This document shows, one piece after another, positions 8,002-18,000 of a DNA stretch of 64,000 nucleotides. The position numbers and the translations under genes are program-made. Position 1 is the stretch's first letter, and every line of letters begins with the position of its first letter. The DNA is from Pinibacter aurantiacus (GTDB lineage Bacteria > Bacteroidota > Bacteroidia > Chitinophagales > Chitinophagaceae), in assembly GCF_019130065.1 (NCBI RefSeq), contig NZ_JAHSPG010000009.1, positions 1 to 64,000 on the forward strand, given 5' to 3'. Below the pieces are notes generated by a model that was not told where the DNA came from, searched no databases, and saw nothing but the letters and a program-made list of their open reading frames with translations.

Positions 8002-9627
8002 GGTAAAAAATGTAAAATTGTCTCCGTCAAACAACCCTTTATCGCTCAGTTTGGCGTGTGGAATTACCAGAAGCGCCATGAAGGAAAGGGTCATGAAAGG
8101 TGCTGAAAGGGTAGAGCCAAGAGATTTTGCAGCTCTGTCAATGGCGGCGTATTGTTCTGCAATCGCATAGCCATCTTTATTACTCATTAAACCAGCTACA
8201 GGTAGCCCGAGAACCATTTCAACATCTTTTCCAACACAGCTTACGCCACCTTCTTTTTCTATTACGAGATTTACTGCTTTGCACAGGGTTTCATCGTCCA
8301 CGCCAACAGCAACGATATTGTGACTGTCGTGCGCCACCGATGAAGCGATGGCGCCTTGTTTCAAGCCAAAGTTTTTAATAAAGGCCTTCGCGATCGGAGC
8401 AGGATTGTAGCGATTCACCACGACTATTTTCAGTACATCTGTTTGCGTATTGCTAACAATATTGCCATTTTCGACGGTTGGCGGTAATAGCAACTTATTA
8501 GTAATTAACTGACCGTCCAGTGCCTCCATTACCACGATTTCCTTTTCTCCGTTCCATTTGGTTGAAAAGTCTTCTACCGTTTTTGGGGAGCAATGAAAAT
8601 TGTTGATGATGGAAGCCGGTTTAGGAACAATCAGCGATTTGCCGTTTTCAGCGACCAGCTCGCCATCAATAAAAGTCTTAAGCACTTTAAATTTGTCAAG
8701 ATCTTCAACGGCGATGAAATCGGCTTTATCTCCCTTGCGCAAAAAGCCGACATCCAGCTTGTAATGTTCAATAGGATTGATACACGCTGCCTGCAGGACT
8801 TTGAAAACATCAATTCCTTTTTTCACCGCTCTTGCACAAAGCTCATTGATGTGACTTTCCGCAAGACTGTCCGGGTGTTTGTCATCGCTGCAAAACATAA
8901 TGTTAGCGCTATGCTCATGCAGTAAGTCGACCAATGCTTCAAAGTTTTTAGCGGCGCTTCCCTCCCTGATCAGGATTTTCATTCCATACCTCAACTTATC
9001 AAGGGCTTCTTCGATGGTAAAACATTCGTGGTCGGTGCTTATACCTGCGTCAATGTATTGTTTTGCCTGATCACCTCTTAACCCCGGTGCGTGACCATCA
9101 ACGGGCTTGCCTAAGCGCTTTGCGGCGGCAATTTTTGCCATCACATCTTTATCTTGATGGAGAACGCCCGGAAAGTTCATCATTTCCGTGAGGTATTTGA
9201 TGTCATCGCTTGCGAGCAATTCTTCAATATCGGTAACGGTAACTTCTGCACCGGCAGTTTCAAAAATAGTGGCTGGCACACAACTCGGAGCTCCAAAGTT
9301 GAACTTAAAAGGAACCGTTTTCCCGTTTTCAATCATGTAACGAACGCCCTCCACACCGCAAACATTGGCTATTTCGTGAGGGTCGCTTATAGTGGAGACT
9401 GTACCATGCACAACAGCCAACTTCGCAAATTCGGACGGCACGAGCATAGAGCTTTCCACGTGCACATGAGAGTCGATAAAACCGGGAAGTAAATAGGGTA
9501 GATTTTTATCAGGCTCTGAAGAGAGGATTGCTATCTCTTTTATCAAGCCATCTTGTACGTTAACAGCTCCTTTAAAAATCTTTTTATTTACTATATCAAC
9601 GATATTTCCTTGTATGTTAAAATTCAT
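7996..9627 (-). CDS. ade: Adenine deaminase
   Basis: A 543-residue amidohydrolase that converts adenine to hypoxanthine. The metal-binding motif HVH (His54, His56) lies in [16 protein letters not shown], and [13 protein letters not shown] follows. [11 protein letters not shown] and [12 protein letters not shown] carry further metal ligands, and the C-terminal adenine deaminase domain is present ([44 protein letters not shown]). The length is usual for bacterial AdeC-type enzymes. It starts 78 bases-equivalent downstream of the MBL hydrolase gene on the same strand. Its stop codon lies inside a perfect inverted repeat. Confidence 0.95.
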   Translation of the reverse strand: MNFNIQGNIVDIVNKKIFKGAVNVQDGLIKEIAILSSEPDKNLPYLLPGFIDSHVHVESSMLVPSEFAKLAVVHGTVSTISDPHEIANVCGVEGVRYMIENGKTVPFKFNFGAPSCVPATIFETAGAEVTVTDIEELLASDDIKYLTEMMNFPGVLHQDKDVMAKIAAAKRLGKPVDGHAPGLRGDQAKQYIDAGISTDHECFTIEEALDKLRYGMKILIREGSAAKNFEALVDLLHEHSANIMFCSDDKHPDSLAESHINELCARAVKKGIDVFKVLQAACINPIEHYKLDVGFLRKGDKADFIAVEDLDKFKVLKTFIDGELVAENGKSLIVPKPASIINNFHCSPKTVEDFSTKWNGEKEIVVMEALDGQLITNKLLLPPTVENGNIVSNTQTDVLKIVVVNRYNPAPIAKAFIKNFGLKQGAIASSVAHDSHNIVAVGVDDETLCKAVNLVIEKEGGVSCVGKDVEMVLGLPVAGLMSNKDGYAIAEQYAAIDRAAKSLGSTLSAPFMTLSFMALLVIPHAKLSDKGLFDGDNFTFFTP

Positions 9628-9639
9628 CTGCCAATCACT

Positions 9640-9702
9640 TTTTGTTTTTACAAATAAAAATCAGTGCACATCTGCCAAATCAGTGTCATCCGTGTGCCTC
9701 TC
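9640..9702. repeat. Single arm of the ATCnGTGTcATC-word family
   Basis: The stretch reads as repeated ATCAGTG/ATCTGCC/GTCATCCGTG words and resembles one arm of the inverted repeats at 31210-31437 and 34162-34377. The opposite arm is missing, so this may be a degenerate copy. Confidence 0.5.
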
Positions 9703-9705
9703 TTC

Positions 9706-10344
9706 TTAATTCAGGAACGGGTTATTTCTTTTCTCAAATCCAATCGTCGTCGCCTCGCCGTGACCCGGATAAACCTTTACGGCATCGGGTAAGGTAAAAA
9801 GTTTTTCCCTGATGCTGTCGATAAGTGTATTATAATCACCACCGGGAAGGTCTGTGCGGCCGATGCTTAGTTTGAAAAGCACATCGCCGGCAATAATAAA
9901 CTCCTGTTTTTCGCAATAGAAACAAATATGGCCCGGAGCATGTCCGGGGGTAAAAAGAACCTTCAGTTCATCGTCGCCGAGTTTAATTGTGTCACCTTCT
10001 GTCAAAAAATGCATAGGACCGCTATAATTTTCAAAAGGAAGGTTGTAATATGTGCCTGAAACGGCTGCCCGTTCAAGCAAGGGGACATCTTTTTCGTTTA
10101 AATAAAGTGGTAATTGCCAGGTATCGTGTACGAACTTATTTCCAAAAACGTGATCAAGGTGGCAATGTGTATTTAGCAAATACTTCGGGCTTAGTTTTTG
10201 CTGCTCTATAAAATCCTTTAACCTTTCTTTTTCGTTATTAAAATAACAGCCCGGATCGATGACGCAACAATCCAAATTCTCGTTATATAAAACATAGGTG
10301 TTTTCCTGAAGGGGATTGAACGCAAAAGTCTTAACTTGTAACAT
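9706..10344 (-). CDS. MBL-fold metallo-hydrolase (glyoxalase II-like)
   Basis: A 212-residue metallo-beta-lactamase-fold hydrolase. The zinc motif THCHLDH is at 59-65, with later ligands in TPGHAPGHICFY, IAGDVLF and YPGHGEAT. This set is typical of the YcbL/glyoxalase-II-like group, which hydrolyses thioesters such as S-lactoylglutathione or related substrates. There is no C-terminal glyoxalase II substrate domain, so the substrate is open. It is cytoplasmic, with no signal peptide, and is probably transcribed before the adenine deaminase gene. Confidence 0.9.
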   Translation of the reverse strand: MLQVKTFAFNPLQENTYVLYNENLDCCVIDPGCYFNNEKERLKDFIEQQKLSPKYLLNTHCHLDHVFGNKFVHDTWQLPLYLNEKDVPLLERAAVSGTYYNLPFENYSGPMHFLTEGDTIKLGDDELKVLFTPGHAPGHICFYCEKQEFIIAGDVLFKLSIGRTDLPGGDYNTLIDSIREKLFTLPDAVKVYPGHGEATTIGFEKRNNPFLN

Positions 10345-10397
10345 AGATATATTTAACAGTGATTAAGGCGAAAAACCATAATTTTAATTAACAATTA

Positions 10398-13300
10398 ATG
10401 GCTATGCAATTTCCGAAGAATAATTTGTTAATGAACGGTTGTCGATATTTTACTTTTCTTATTTTATCCGTATTGCTTGTTTACTCTTCCAGTGATCTGT
10501 TTGCCCAGGTGAATACAGTTGAATTTGGAAAAAACAGGGTTCAATACCGAAAATTTAAGTGGGAATATTATCAAACGAACAACTTCAATAGCTATTACAG
10601 TCAGGGCGGAGAAGGCCTTGCAAAATATGTGGCTCAAATGGCGGAGGAGGAATTGGGAGGGCTTGAAAAATTTGCGGAGTACGCTTTACAAAGACGGGCC
10701 AACATTATTATTTACAACAGTTATGATGATATGCAGCAAACCAATATTGGTTTGGCCGGCGATTTTCAGATCACCGGAGGCAATACTAAATTGGTAAACA
10801 ACAAAATGATTGTCTACTACAATAGCGATCACGCCAACCTCCGCATCCAGGTAAGGCAGGGAATTGCGAAAATATTATTGGATAACGTGTTGTTTGGAGA
10901 TGACCTTGGAGAATTTGCTGCAAATAAAGCGCTTCTTGATCTTCCGCAATGGCTCATTGACGGGTATGTGTCTTACGCCGGTGAAAACTGGAGCACAGAA
11001 CTGGACGATCAATTGAAATCTGTTTTGATGTCTGCCGATTACAAAAATTTTTACCAGTTTGCTTACGCAAAACCACAACTCGCAGGGCATGCTTTCTGGC
11101 ATTACATCGCAACGAATTACAAACAGGAAAACGTTACTTATTTTTTATACCTCGCCCGCATTTACAGAAATCTGAACACTGCATCGATGCGCATTTGCAA
11201 ACAGAAGTTCAAGGATGTGCTGCAGGAGTTTATGGATAAAGAATCTGAAAAGTATTACAAAGACATTCGGGGAAGAAGAAATAATCCCAAAGGAAATTTG
11301 TCTGTAACAGAGGATATAAATCAGAACAAAGATTTTTTCAACTTTTCCCCTAACCCTGCTCCTAAAAGCCAAACGTATGCAGTGGTAGAATATAAAAGAG
11401 GAATAGAAAGAGTTGTGTTGTATGAAAACTACGTGGACAGAAAAGTGCTACTGAAAAATGGAGTTATCAATCCAGATAATAAACCCAATCCTAACTATCC
11501 GATGATGGCTTGGGATCCGAAAGGCACAAGGCTGGCGGTAATTTATAATTCTGAAGGGAAGATCAGGTTCTTTATTTATGACATGGTTTCTAAACTGAAA
11601 AAGAACAAACAGACAATCGAGGGCTTTGATCAGATACAGGACATGAGTTTTATGCTAAATGCAAATACCTTGTTGTTTAGCGCGGTTAAAAAAGGACAAT
11701 CCGATATTTATACTTACGACATAGAGAAGAACGAGACGAAACAGATCACGAATGATATTTGGGATGACCTCGATCCATCTTTCGTAGCATTTCCGGGTAA
11801 AACAGGGATTATTTACTCATCTAACAGACCTTCAGGAAAAGCAATATCCTCCGATACAGTGTTGCCTTCTCACAACAGGTATAACATTTTTCTTGTAGAC
11901 AACTGGAACCAGAGCGAGTTTAAGCAAATTTCACAGTTAAGTAATATGCAATGGGGAAATGCCCGTTTCCCGGTTCAGTACAACAACACACACTTCACAT
12001 TTGTAAGTGACGAAAATGGTGTGGCAAACAGGTTTGCAGGTTTCTTCAGCACCAAACGAGCAGGAGTAGATACCATTTACAAAATAGGAGATGATATACT
12101 GAGAAACCCGGATTATAAAGATGTTGATTCATTGTTGCGTGCTCACAAAAAAGATGAGCCGGACACTATATATACATTCTCTGTAACACTGGATTCTGCC
12201 TATGTTTTCCCAATGACCAACTATCAAAGTGGCATTAAAGAAACAAAGGCAGCCGGTGAGCGCGGCGTTGTAAGTGAAACAAGACAAGAAGGTGATTTGA
12301 AACTGTTATACAGATTAAAGGTTGACGACAGTACTTTGAGAAGAAGAAATGTAAATCCTAAAACAACAGAATACAGGGCAAAGACGATAGCTGATGCGAG
12401 AATGAATTCTGCGGAGCTATTGCAGACACAAGACGACCAAAGCAAGAAGCAGAATAACGTTTTTGAGAATGAATTTGAAAACGAAAAACAGGACTCGGCA
12501 AAAAATGCAAATCCTGAAAATGGTAATTCGAATGTAGCACCGCCACCCCCAACGGTTTTGGACAAGGCGAAACATTATGATTACAGGTTGAAGTTTTCTG
12601 CCGATCAAATTACCACTTCCTTATTCAACAATGATGTTCTTGTTACGAGGTTTGATCCATACACAGGGTCTGTGCCGGTAACGCTTAGCAGCAATAACGG
12701 ATTCAACGGTATGTTCAGCGTGTCGGTATATGATCTGTTTGAAGACCTGCGTTTCACAGGCATGATTCGTATTCCGTTAATTAACACCGGCGGTAGCGGT
12801 TCTGTATCCGTTGGAAATGGTGGGGGACAAACGGGAACGAGTTTGTTTATTCCCGGAACAGGTTCTTTGTTCAACTCAGGCGGCGAGCAAATGGCGAGGT
12901 TTGATTATCTGAAAAAGAGAATTGATTACTCTATCATTTACTATCGCAAAACTGATGTGGGTACCGATTACACCGGTCATATAATGAAACAATACACCAA
13001 CTTGTTCCAGGGTATTATGAAATATCCTTTCAACAGAGTTAAGAGCGTACGCTTTTCATTTGGTGTAAGAAGCGATAAATATGTATACAAAGGAATGTTT
13101 GAAGATCCATATTCTGTTCTCATCCCCGATGTAAAACAGCTATATGGTTTGTTCCGACTGGAATATGTTCACGACAACACCGTTCAGAAAACAACTAACA
13201 TCCTGAACGGCTTGCGTTACAAGGCATATGTCGATTTTAATACAAGACTTAACAAGCAGGAAAATGTTAACCCAACAGGGTTCAACGTTGGCTTCGACGG

Positions 13301-13874
13301 TCGTTATTACAAACCTATATTCCAGAATTTCATCTGGGCGTTCAGGGCTGCGGGCGATGCCTCTCTTGGTACACAGAAGATTGTGTACTACCTCGGCGGT
13401 GTGGATGGCTGGCTTGGACCTAAAGCTTATAGCCAACCTGCGCCTCCAACAAATACGGAATATGCATTCCAGTCACTGGCGGTAAATGTGAGAGGTTACA
13501 AACAAAATATAGCCAACGGCAATAATGCATTTGTGATGAATAGTGAGTTCAGGTTCCCTGTATTCAGTACGCTGATTAAGAAGCCGATCAATAATGCCTT
13601 TATACGTAATTTCCAGGTAACTCAGTTCATCGATCTTGGAACAGCCTGGGATGGCGAAGTAGGAGGAATTAAAAGGCCGGAGCAAGTATATGGCGAGGGT
13701 GATTTGTTAGTGAAATTGAAAGCCGGAGGTGTTGGACCGTTTGTAGGTGGTTATGGCTTTGGTGTACGCAGTACATTGCTTGGCTACTTTATCAGAATGG
13801 ACACAGGCTGGCCAATGGGAAGATTCTTTGGTGGCAAACCTCTGTTGTATTTCGCCATGGGTGTTGATTTCTAA
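10398..13874 (+). CDS. Large exported protein: peptidase-like region, TolB-like propeller, C-terminal outer-membrane barrel
   Basis: An 1158-residue protein with a signal peptide (hydrophobic residues 13-35, cleavage after FAQ). Residues about 40-300 contain a peptidase-MA-like helical region (WLIDGYVSYAGENW) without a clear HExxH. Residues 310-560 look like a WD40/TolB-type propeller (AWDPKGTRLAVIYNSEG, IIYSSNRPSGK). A low-complexity Asn/Glu-rich linker with a proline run lies near 690-720. The last 400 residues alternate in the manner of a BamA/surface-antigen barrel and end in FAMGVDF, a terminal aromatic typical of outer-membrane proteins. It probably sits in the outer membrane with periplasmic domains. 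Its function is unknown. Single transcription unit. Confidence 0.8.
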   Translation: MAMQFPKNNLLMNGCRYFTFLILSVLLVYSSSDLFAQVNTVEFGKNRVQYRKFKWEYYQTNNFNSYYSQGGEGLAKYVAQMAEEELGGLEKFAEYALQRRANIIIYNSYDDMQQTNIGLAGDFQITGGNTKLVNNKMIVYYNSDHANLRIQVRQGIAKILLDNVLFGDDLGEFAANKALLDLPQWLIDGYVSYAGENWSTELDDQLKSVLMSADYKNFYQFAYAKPQLAGHAFWHYIATNYKQENVTYFLYLARIYRNLNTASMRICKQKFKDVLQEFMDKESEKYYKDIRGRRNNPKGNLSVTEDINQNKDFFNFSPNPAPKSQTYAVVEYKRGIERVVLYENYVDRKVLLKNGVINPDNKPNPNYPMMAWDPKGTRLAVIYNSEGKIRFFIYDMVSKLKKNKQTIEGFDQIQDMSFMLNANTLLFSAVKKGQSDIYTYDIEKNETKQITNDIWDDLDPSFVAFPGKTGIIYSSNRPSGKAISSDTVLPSHNRYNIFLVDNWNQSEFKQISQLSNMQWGNARFPVQYNNTHFTFVSDENGVANRFAGFFSTKRAGVDTIYKIGDDILRNPDYKDVDSLLRAHKKDEPDTIYTFSVTLDSAYVFPMTNYQSGIKETKAAGERGVVSETRQEGDLKLLYRLKVDDSTLRRRNVNPKTTEYRAKTIADARMNSAELLQTQDDQSKKQNNVFENEFENEKQDSAKNANPENGNSNVAPPPPTVLDKAKHYDYRLKFSADQITTSLFNNDVLVTRFDPYTGSVPVTLSSNNGFNGMFSVSVYDLFEDLRFTGMIRIPLINTGGSGSVSVGNGGGQTGTSLFIPGTGSLFNSGGEQMARFDYLKKRIDYSIIYYRKTDVGTDYTGHIMKQYTNLFQGIMKYPFNRVKSVRFSFGVRSDKYVYKGMFEDPYSVLIPDVKQLYGLFRLEYVHDNTVQKTTNILNGLRYKAYVDFNTRLNKQENVNPTGFNVGFDGRYYKPIFQNFIWAFRAAGDASLGTQKIVYYLGGVDGWLGPKAYSQPAPPTNTEYAFQSLAVNVRGYKQNIANGNNAFVMNSEFRFPVFSTLIKKPINNAFIRNFQVTQFIDLGTAWDGEVGGIKRPEQVYGEGDLLVKLKAGGVGPFVGGYGFGVRSTLLGYFIRMDTGWPMGRFFGGKPLLYFAMGVDF

Positions 13875-13915
13875 ACGATATTTCAAATAAAGAAAAATAT
13901 AGATTAAAGCGGTTT

Positions 13916-13975
13916 CGCTCTGCAAGGCTTGTAGCCTTGCAGTTTTATTTTATTGCCTCTAGCAATGTGTTATCG
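13916..13975. repeat. Intergenic repeat copy, family shared with 27519-27620
   Basis: The stretch from GCTCTGCAAGGCTTGTAGCC through TTTATTGCCTCTAGCAAT closely matches two oppositely oriented copies at 27519-27568 and 27575-27627. Each copy begins with a short hairpin and ends near a TTGCCnCnnGCAA palindrome. This is a dispersed repeat unit. Confidence 0.7.
13920..13950 (+). terminator. Hairpin terminator after the 1158-residue protein gene
   Basis: CTGCAAGGC and GCCTTGCAG form a perfect 9-base-pair stem with a 5-base loop, followed by TTTTATTTTATT. The hairpin is also the first part of the dispersed repeat described at 13916-13975. Confidence 0.65.
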
Positions 13976-14000
13976 CCAAAATCGAGTAAAAAATAATCTG

Positions 14001-14978
14001 ATGAAAAAATATAAATGGGGCATTTTAGGTGCTGGAAAAATTGCCGAAAAATTTGCAACGGCCATCGAATACACAGAAGGTGCAGAGCTGTATGCAATTG
14101 CATCACGTAATAAACAGAAGGGACAGGATTTTGCTGTAAGGCATGGCGTGTCTGTTGTTTACAACGACTATGAAAGCCTTGCAATGGACGCAAATGTTGA
14201 TATTATTTACGTGGCCACACCGCATGCTTTTCACTGTGAACATTCCATTTTGTGTTTGCAAAACAGCAAAGCTGTTGTATGCGAAAAGCCCATGGCATTA
14301 AGCTATGCGCAAGTAGTGAAAATGATTGGAGCGGCCCGTGAGTACAATGTGTTTTTTATGGAAGGCATGTGGAGCAGATTTATGCCTTCGATCAACAAAG
14401 CACTGGAGTTGATTAAGCAGGATGTTATTGGAGAAGTGCAGTACGCAAGAGCCGATTTTGGATTCAATGCTCCGGCAGATGAAAACAACCGCTTGTATAA
14501 TTTAAAACTCGGCGGAGGATCGTTATTGGATGTGGGCATTTATCCTTTGTTTTTAGCTACCTTATTATTTGGCGAACCAGGTTCCATACACAGCGCCTCA
14601 AAGCTAACCAAAACAGGTGCTGACGAGTACTGCAATGCTCTGTTGAAATACAGTGGTGGCAGGTCGGCTTCTATTTTTTCTTCCATCACCATGAACTCGG
14701 AAAAAAATGCGGAGATAATAGGAACTAAAGGAAAAATCATTTTACAAGCGCCATGGCATAAAGCAACGGACATGCTAGTCTCACTTAACGACGGAGACAA
14801 GCAATCGTTTTCTATGCCGCACGGCAGTAATGGGTTTGAGCATGAAATAATGCATGTAATGGATTGCCTTGATAAAGGTTATAAAGAATCACCACTCATG
14901 CCCCATGACTTCACATTGACAATGAGCCGCACGATGGATATTATTTTGCATCAGATGGGAGTAAGTTACAATGACTGA
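14001..14978 (+). CDS. Gfo/Idh/MocA family oxidoreductase
   Basis: A 325-residue NAD(P)-dependent sugar oxidoreductase-like protein. The Rossmann motif GILGAGKIAEKFA is at the N-terminus and AVVCEKPMALS carries the family EKP motif. The C-terminal alpha/beta domain includes GGGSLLDVGIYPL. The start at 14001 (MKKYKWGILG) fits the family; a longer reading from 13953 would add 16 residues from the repeat in front. The substrate is unknown. A single gene flanked by repeats. Confidence 0.9.
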   Translation: MKKYKWGILGAGKIAEKFATAIEYTEGAELYAIASRNKQKGQDFAVRHGVSVVYNDYESLAMDANVDIIYVATPHAFHCEHSILCLQNSKAVVCEKPMALSYAQVVKMIGAAREYNVFFMEGMWSRFMPSINKALELIKQDVIGEVQYARADFGFNAPADENNRLYNLKLGGGSLLDVGIYPLFLATLLFGEPGSIHSASKLTKTGADEYCNALLKYSGGRSASIFSSITMNSEKNAEIIGTKGKIILQAPWHKATDMLVSLNDGDKQSFSMPHGSNGFEHEIMHVMDCLDKGYKESPLMPHDFTLTMSRTMDIILHQMGVSYND

Positions 14979-15070
14979 ATAACTGATTAACTGAATAACT
15001 GAAGGTCGAATTTCAATTTTACAGTACGAATATCAAACATTCAGTTATTCAGTTAATCAGTTATTCAATT
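14976..15070. repeat. Octamer-word inverted repeat (TAACTGAA type)
   Basis: The left arm (14976-15003) is tandem TAACTGAA/TAACTGAT words and the right arm (15038-15070) their reverse complement, with about 35 bases between. It lies between convergent genes and its first bases overlap the stop codon of the oxidoreductase gene. Confidence 0.85.
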
Positions 15071-15078
15071 GGGCGAAT

Positions 15079-18000
15079 TCAATTCGCCCCTACTGCAATG
15101 TCCTTCACATTTCCCGTTCTCTTCAAAACGCCCCAATGTTGGAGTTCTCCTTTGATTGCCTTGCGGAATGATTTGAACAGTATATAATACATCAGCCAGC
15201 GGTAAATCAAACGCTGAGGGAACAGCCACCACAGCTTGCCATATTTTTCTTTTTCGAAACTGAAAGCAAGAATGGATACGGCTCCATCTACCAACATAAA
15301 GATGAAGTAATACGAAAGTATTTTAGCTGCGTTTCCGGTCAATATGCCGATAATCATAAACACATCTGCTAATGGTGCAATTGCCGGTATCATAAACTGG
15401 AAGATGAGAATGTTTGGCAGTGCCAGCCAACCGAGCCATTTGTATTTCCAGTTGAACAACGCGTCACGATTTTTCCAGAAAGTTTGCATAACGCCAAAGC
15501 TCCAGCGGAAACGTTGTTTCAAAAACATTTTCAGTGATTCCGGCGCTTCTGTCATCGCGATCGCTTTGTTCTCGTTTTTAACGGTGTAGCCACAACGTAA
15601 GATGCGAATGGTTAAATCGCAATCCTCTGCGAGTGTATCTGTAGTAAAGCCACCGGCATCTTCAATGGCTTTTTTGCGGAATGCACCAATAGCACCGGGA
15701 ACGACGGTAATTGCATTAACTGCCGCAAAGGCTTTACGATCGAAATTCTGACTCGTGATATATTCTATCGACTGCCACTTCGTGAGCATGTTGACTTCGT
15801 TACCCACTTTTACATTTCCTGCAATGGCGCCTATTTCATCTGCTCCTGGCAATGTTGTAAGAAACTGCTGCATCAGTTTGGAGATAGCGTCTGGTAGCAG
15901 TTTGGTGTCAGCATCAATACAAACTACATAGTCTGCTTTGCTTTGCAAAATGCCATAGTTTAATGCAGAAGCCTTACCACCGTTAGGTTTGGTGAATACT
16001 TTTACTTTTGGCTCGTCCGCAAAGAAGTTGCTCACTTTGTCGTAGGTAGCGTCTTTACTGCCATCATCGATAAACAACACTTCAAAATTTGGATAATCTG
16101 TTTTGAGCAAATTACTAAGTGAGCTTACCGCATTCACTTCTTCGTTGTAAGCCGGCACAATGATCGATACAAGCGGGAAATCCTTTATTGTTGGCGCTAC
16201 CAATAGCTGTTTATCTTTTTTATTCTGTCGCGATGCAAGAACTGCCATCAGCAATATCCGCCCAAGGGATAAGAAAATAAACACCATGAATAAAGAGAAC
16301 AATATTCGTCCGCCCCAGTAGCCAAACTCAGCAAGGTAATAGTTAAACTGCATCAACGTATAACCACTGCCTTTAGGAACCGGCGGCATAAGCTCGTCCT
16401 TCTTTTTATGCAACAGTTCAGAAAGCGTGATGAAGGTATATCCGTTGTCTTTAAAATACTTAATGATCCTTGGAAGTGCTTTTACTGTTTGAGTTCTGTT
16501 GTCGCCACCCGCATCGTGAAGAAGGATGATACCGCCCATTGTGTCAAGCTCTGCTTTGCGATCAATTATTCTTTGCACAATACTATCCGCACTCACACCA
16601 GGCTCCCAATCTTCCGGATCGATGGACTCGCCCACATCCAGATAATTCTTTTGACGCGCCAGTGCCACAGGTACCAATTCTTCCATTGTTTCAGGCATTG
16701 CATCCGCATTGTAAGGTGCACGGAACAGAATGGTAGAATGGCCTGTTATCGCTTCAATAAGCAAACGCGTAGATTCAAATTCAATATTGGCTCTTCGCTT
16801 ACTTACGGTAGCCACATTGGGATGGGAGAATGTGTGGTTGCCAATTTCATGCCCCTCATTATAAATTCGTTTTACAAGAGGAATATTATTCTCTGCATTT
16901 ATTCCCAAAAGGAAGAACGCGGCAGGTACATGTTCCTGACCAAGAATATCCAGAATTTGCGGCGTGTAAATTGGGTCAGGGCCATCATCAAACGTGAGGA
17001 GAACCTGCTTCGGACTTACCTTTCCATATTTTTTTACAACAAACATAGAAGGTAAGCTCAGGTAGTGTTCCTCTGCAATAAGCATTTGTGCAGAATCCAA
17101 TTCTGTGGTGATCTGTCCGTTTGTGGGAGTAGACAATACATCCAGTATTTCACCATCGCCAATGTAATCCACATCATTACTTGATTCAACGCTGGCGAAA
17201 TCTCCAAAGTCAAAATGTTGAAGTGCCGCAACACCCATGTCCTTGTCATAAAAGTCCCAAAGGCGACTATCTTCCGAACCAAGACGCCATAACGCAACAC
17301 CACTCAAGCCATATTCTGTTGCAAAACGCATGGTGTTGAAATTGGTAGCGGCGTCTGTAAAGTAAACTTCATGAGGGGCATCGTTATCGTCGAAATAAGA
17401 AAAATGAAGATTGTAAGTGTTGTTGTTGAAATCAATTTTACCCTCACTTTCCCGGGCTGTTGTCAATGCTTCCTGGTAAGTTACGTTAGAAGCCTGTCCA
17501 TCTTTTGGCCAGTCATAACCATAACCGGCAAGACAAAGAATTATTTTTTCCGAAGGAATATTTTTAGCCGCTTCGTCTACCGCGGCCTCTATCCATTTCT
17601 GTGCACTGACAGGGCCGGGAGATGACATGTCGTAAAACTGATCATATGCCATCAGGAAAATGTAGTCATTGCATTTCGCGAGTTCTGTGTAGTTATAGTC
17701 CTCATTGAAAGGCATTACATCCTGTGAAACCAGGTAGCCTTTTTCATGAAGGCGGCTATACAATTCTTTCTGGAACGCTATGATCGGCTCATCTTTTTTC
17801 TCAACCAGGTCCTCAAGGTCAACGTTGATGCCTGCAAAATTTCCTTTCGATAAAACTTTCAGAATATCCTGGATCAAACGCTCCTTCTTCTTTGGATCGT
17901 TAATGATGCGGTGCACTGCCGCGCCATTAAATGTTCCCTGGAAGTTGTTTGAAAGGATCGGCATGACCTTTACTTTCGACTCCTTCATCAGCTGATAGGC

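Noticed and set aside
13953-14000. N-terminal extension of the oxidoreductase gene
   Set aside because: Translates repeat sequence; the Met at 14001 matches the family start.
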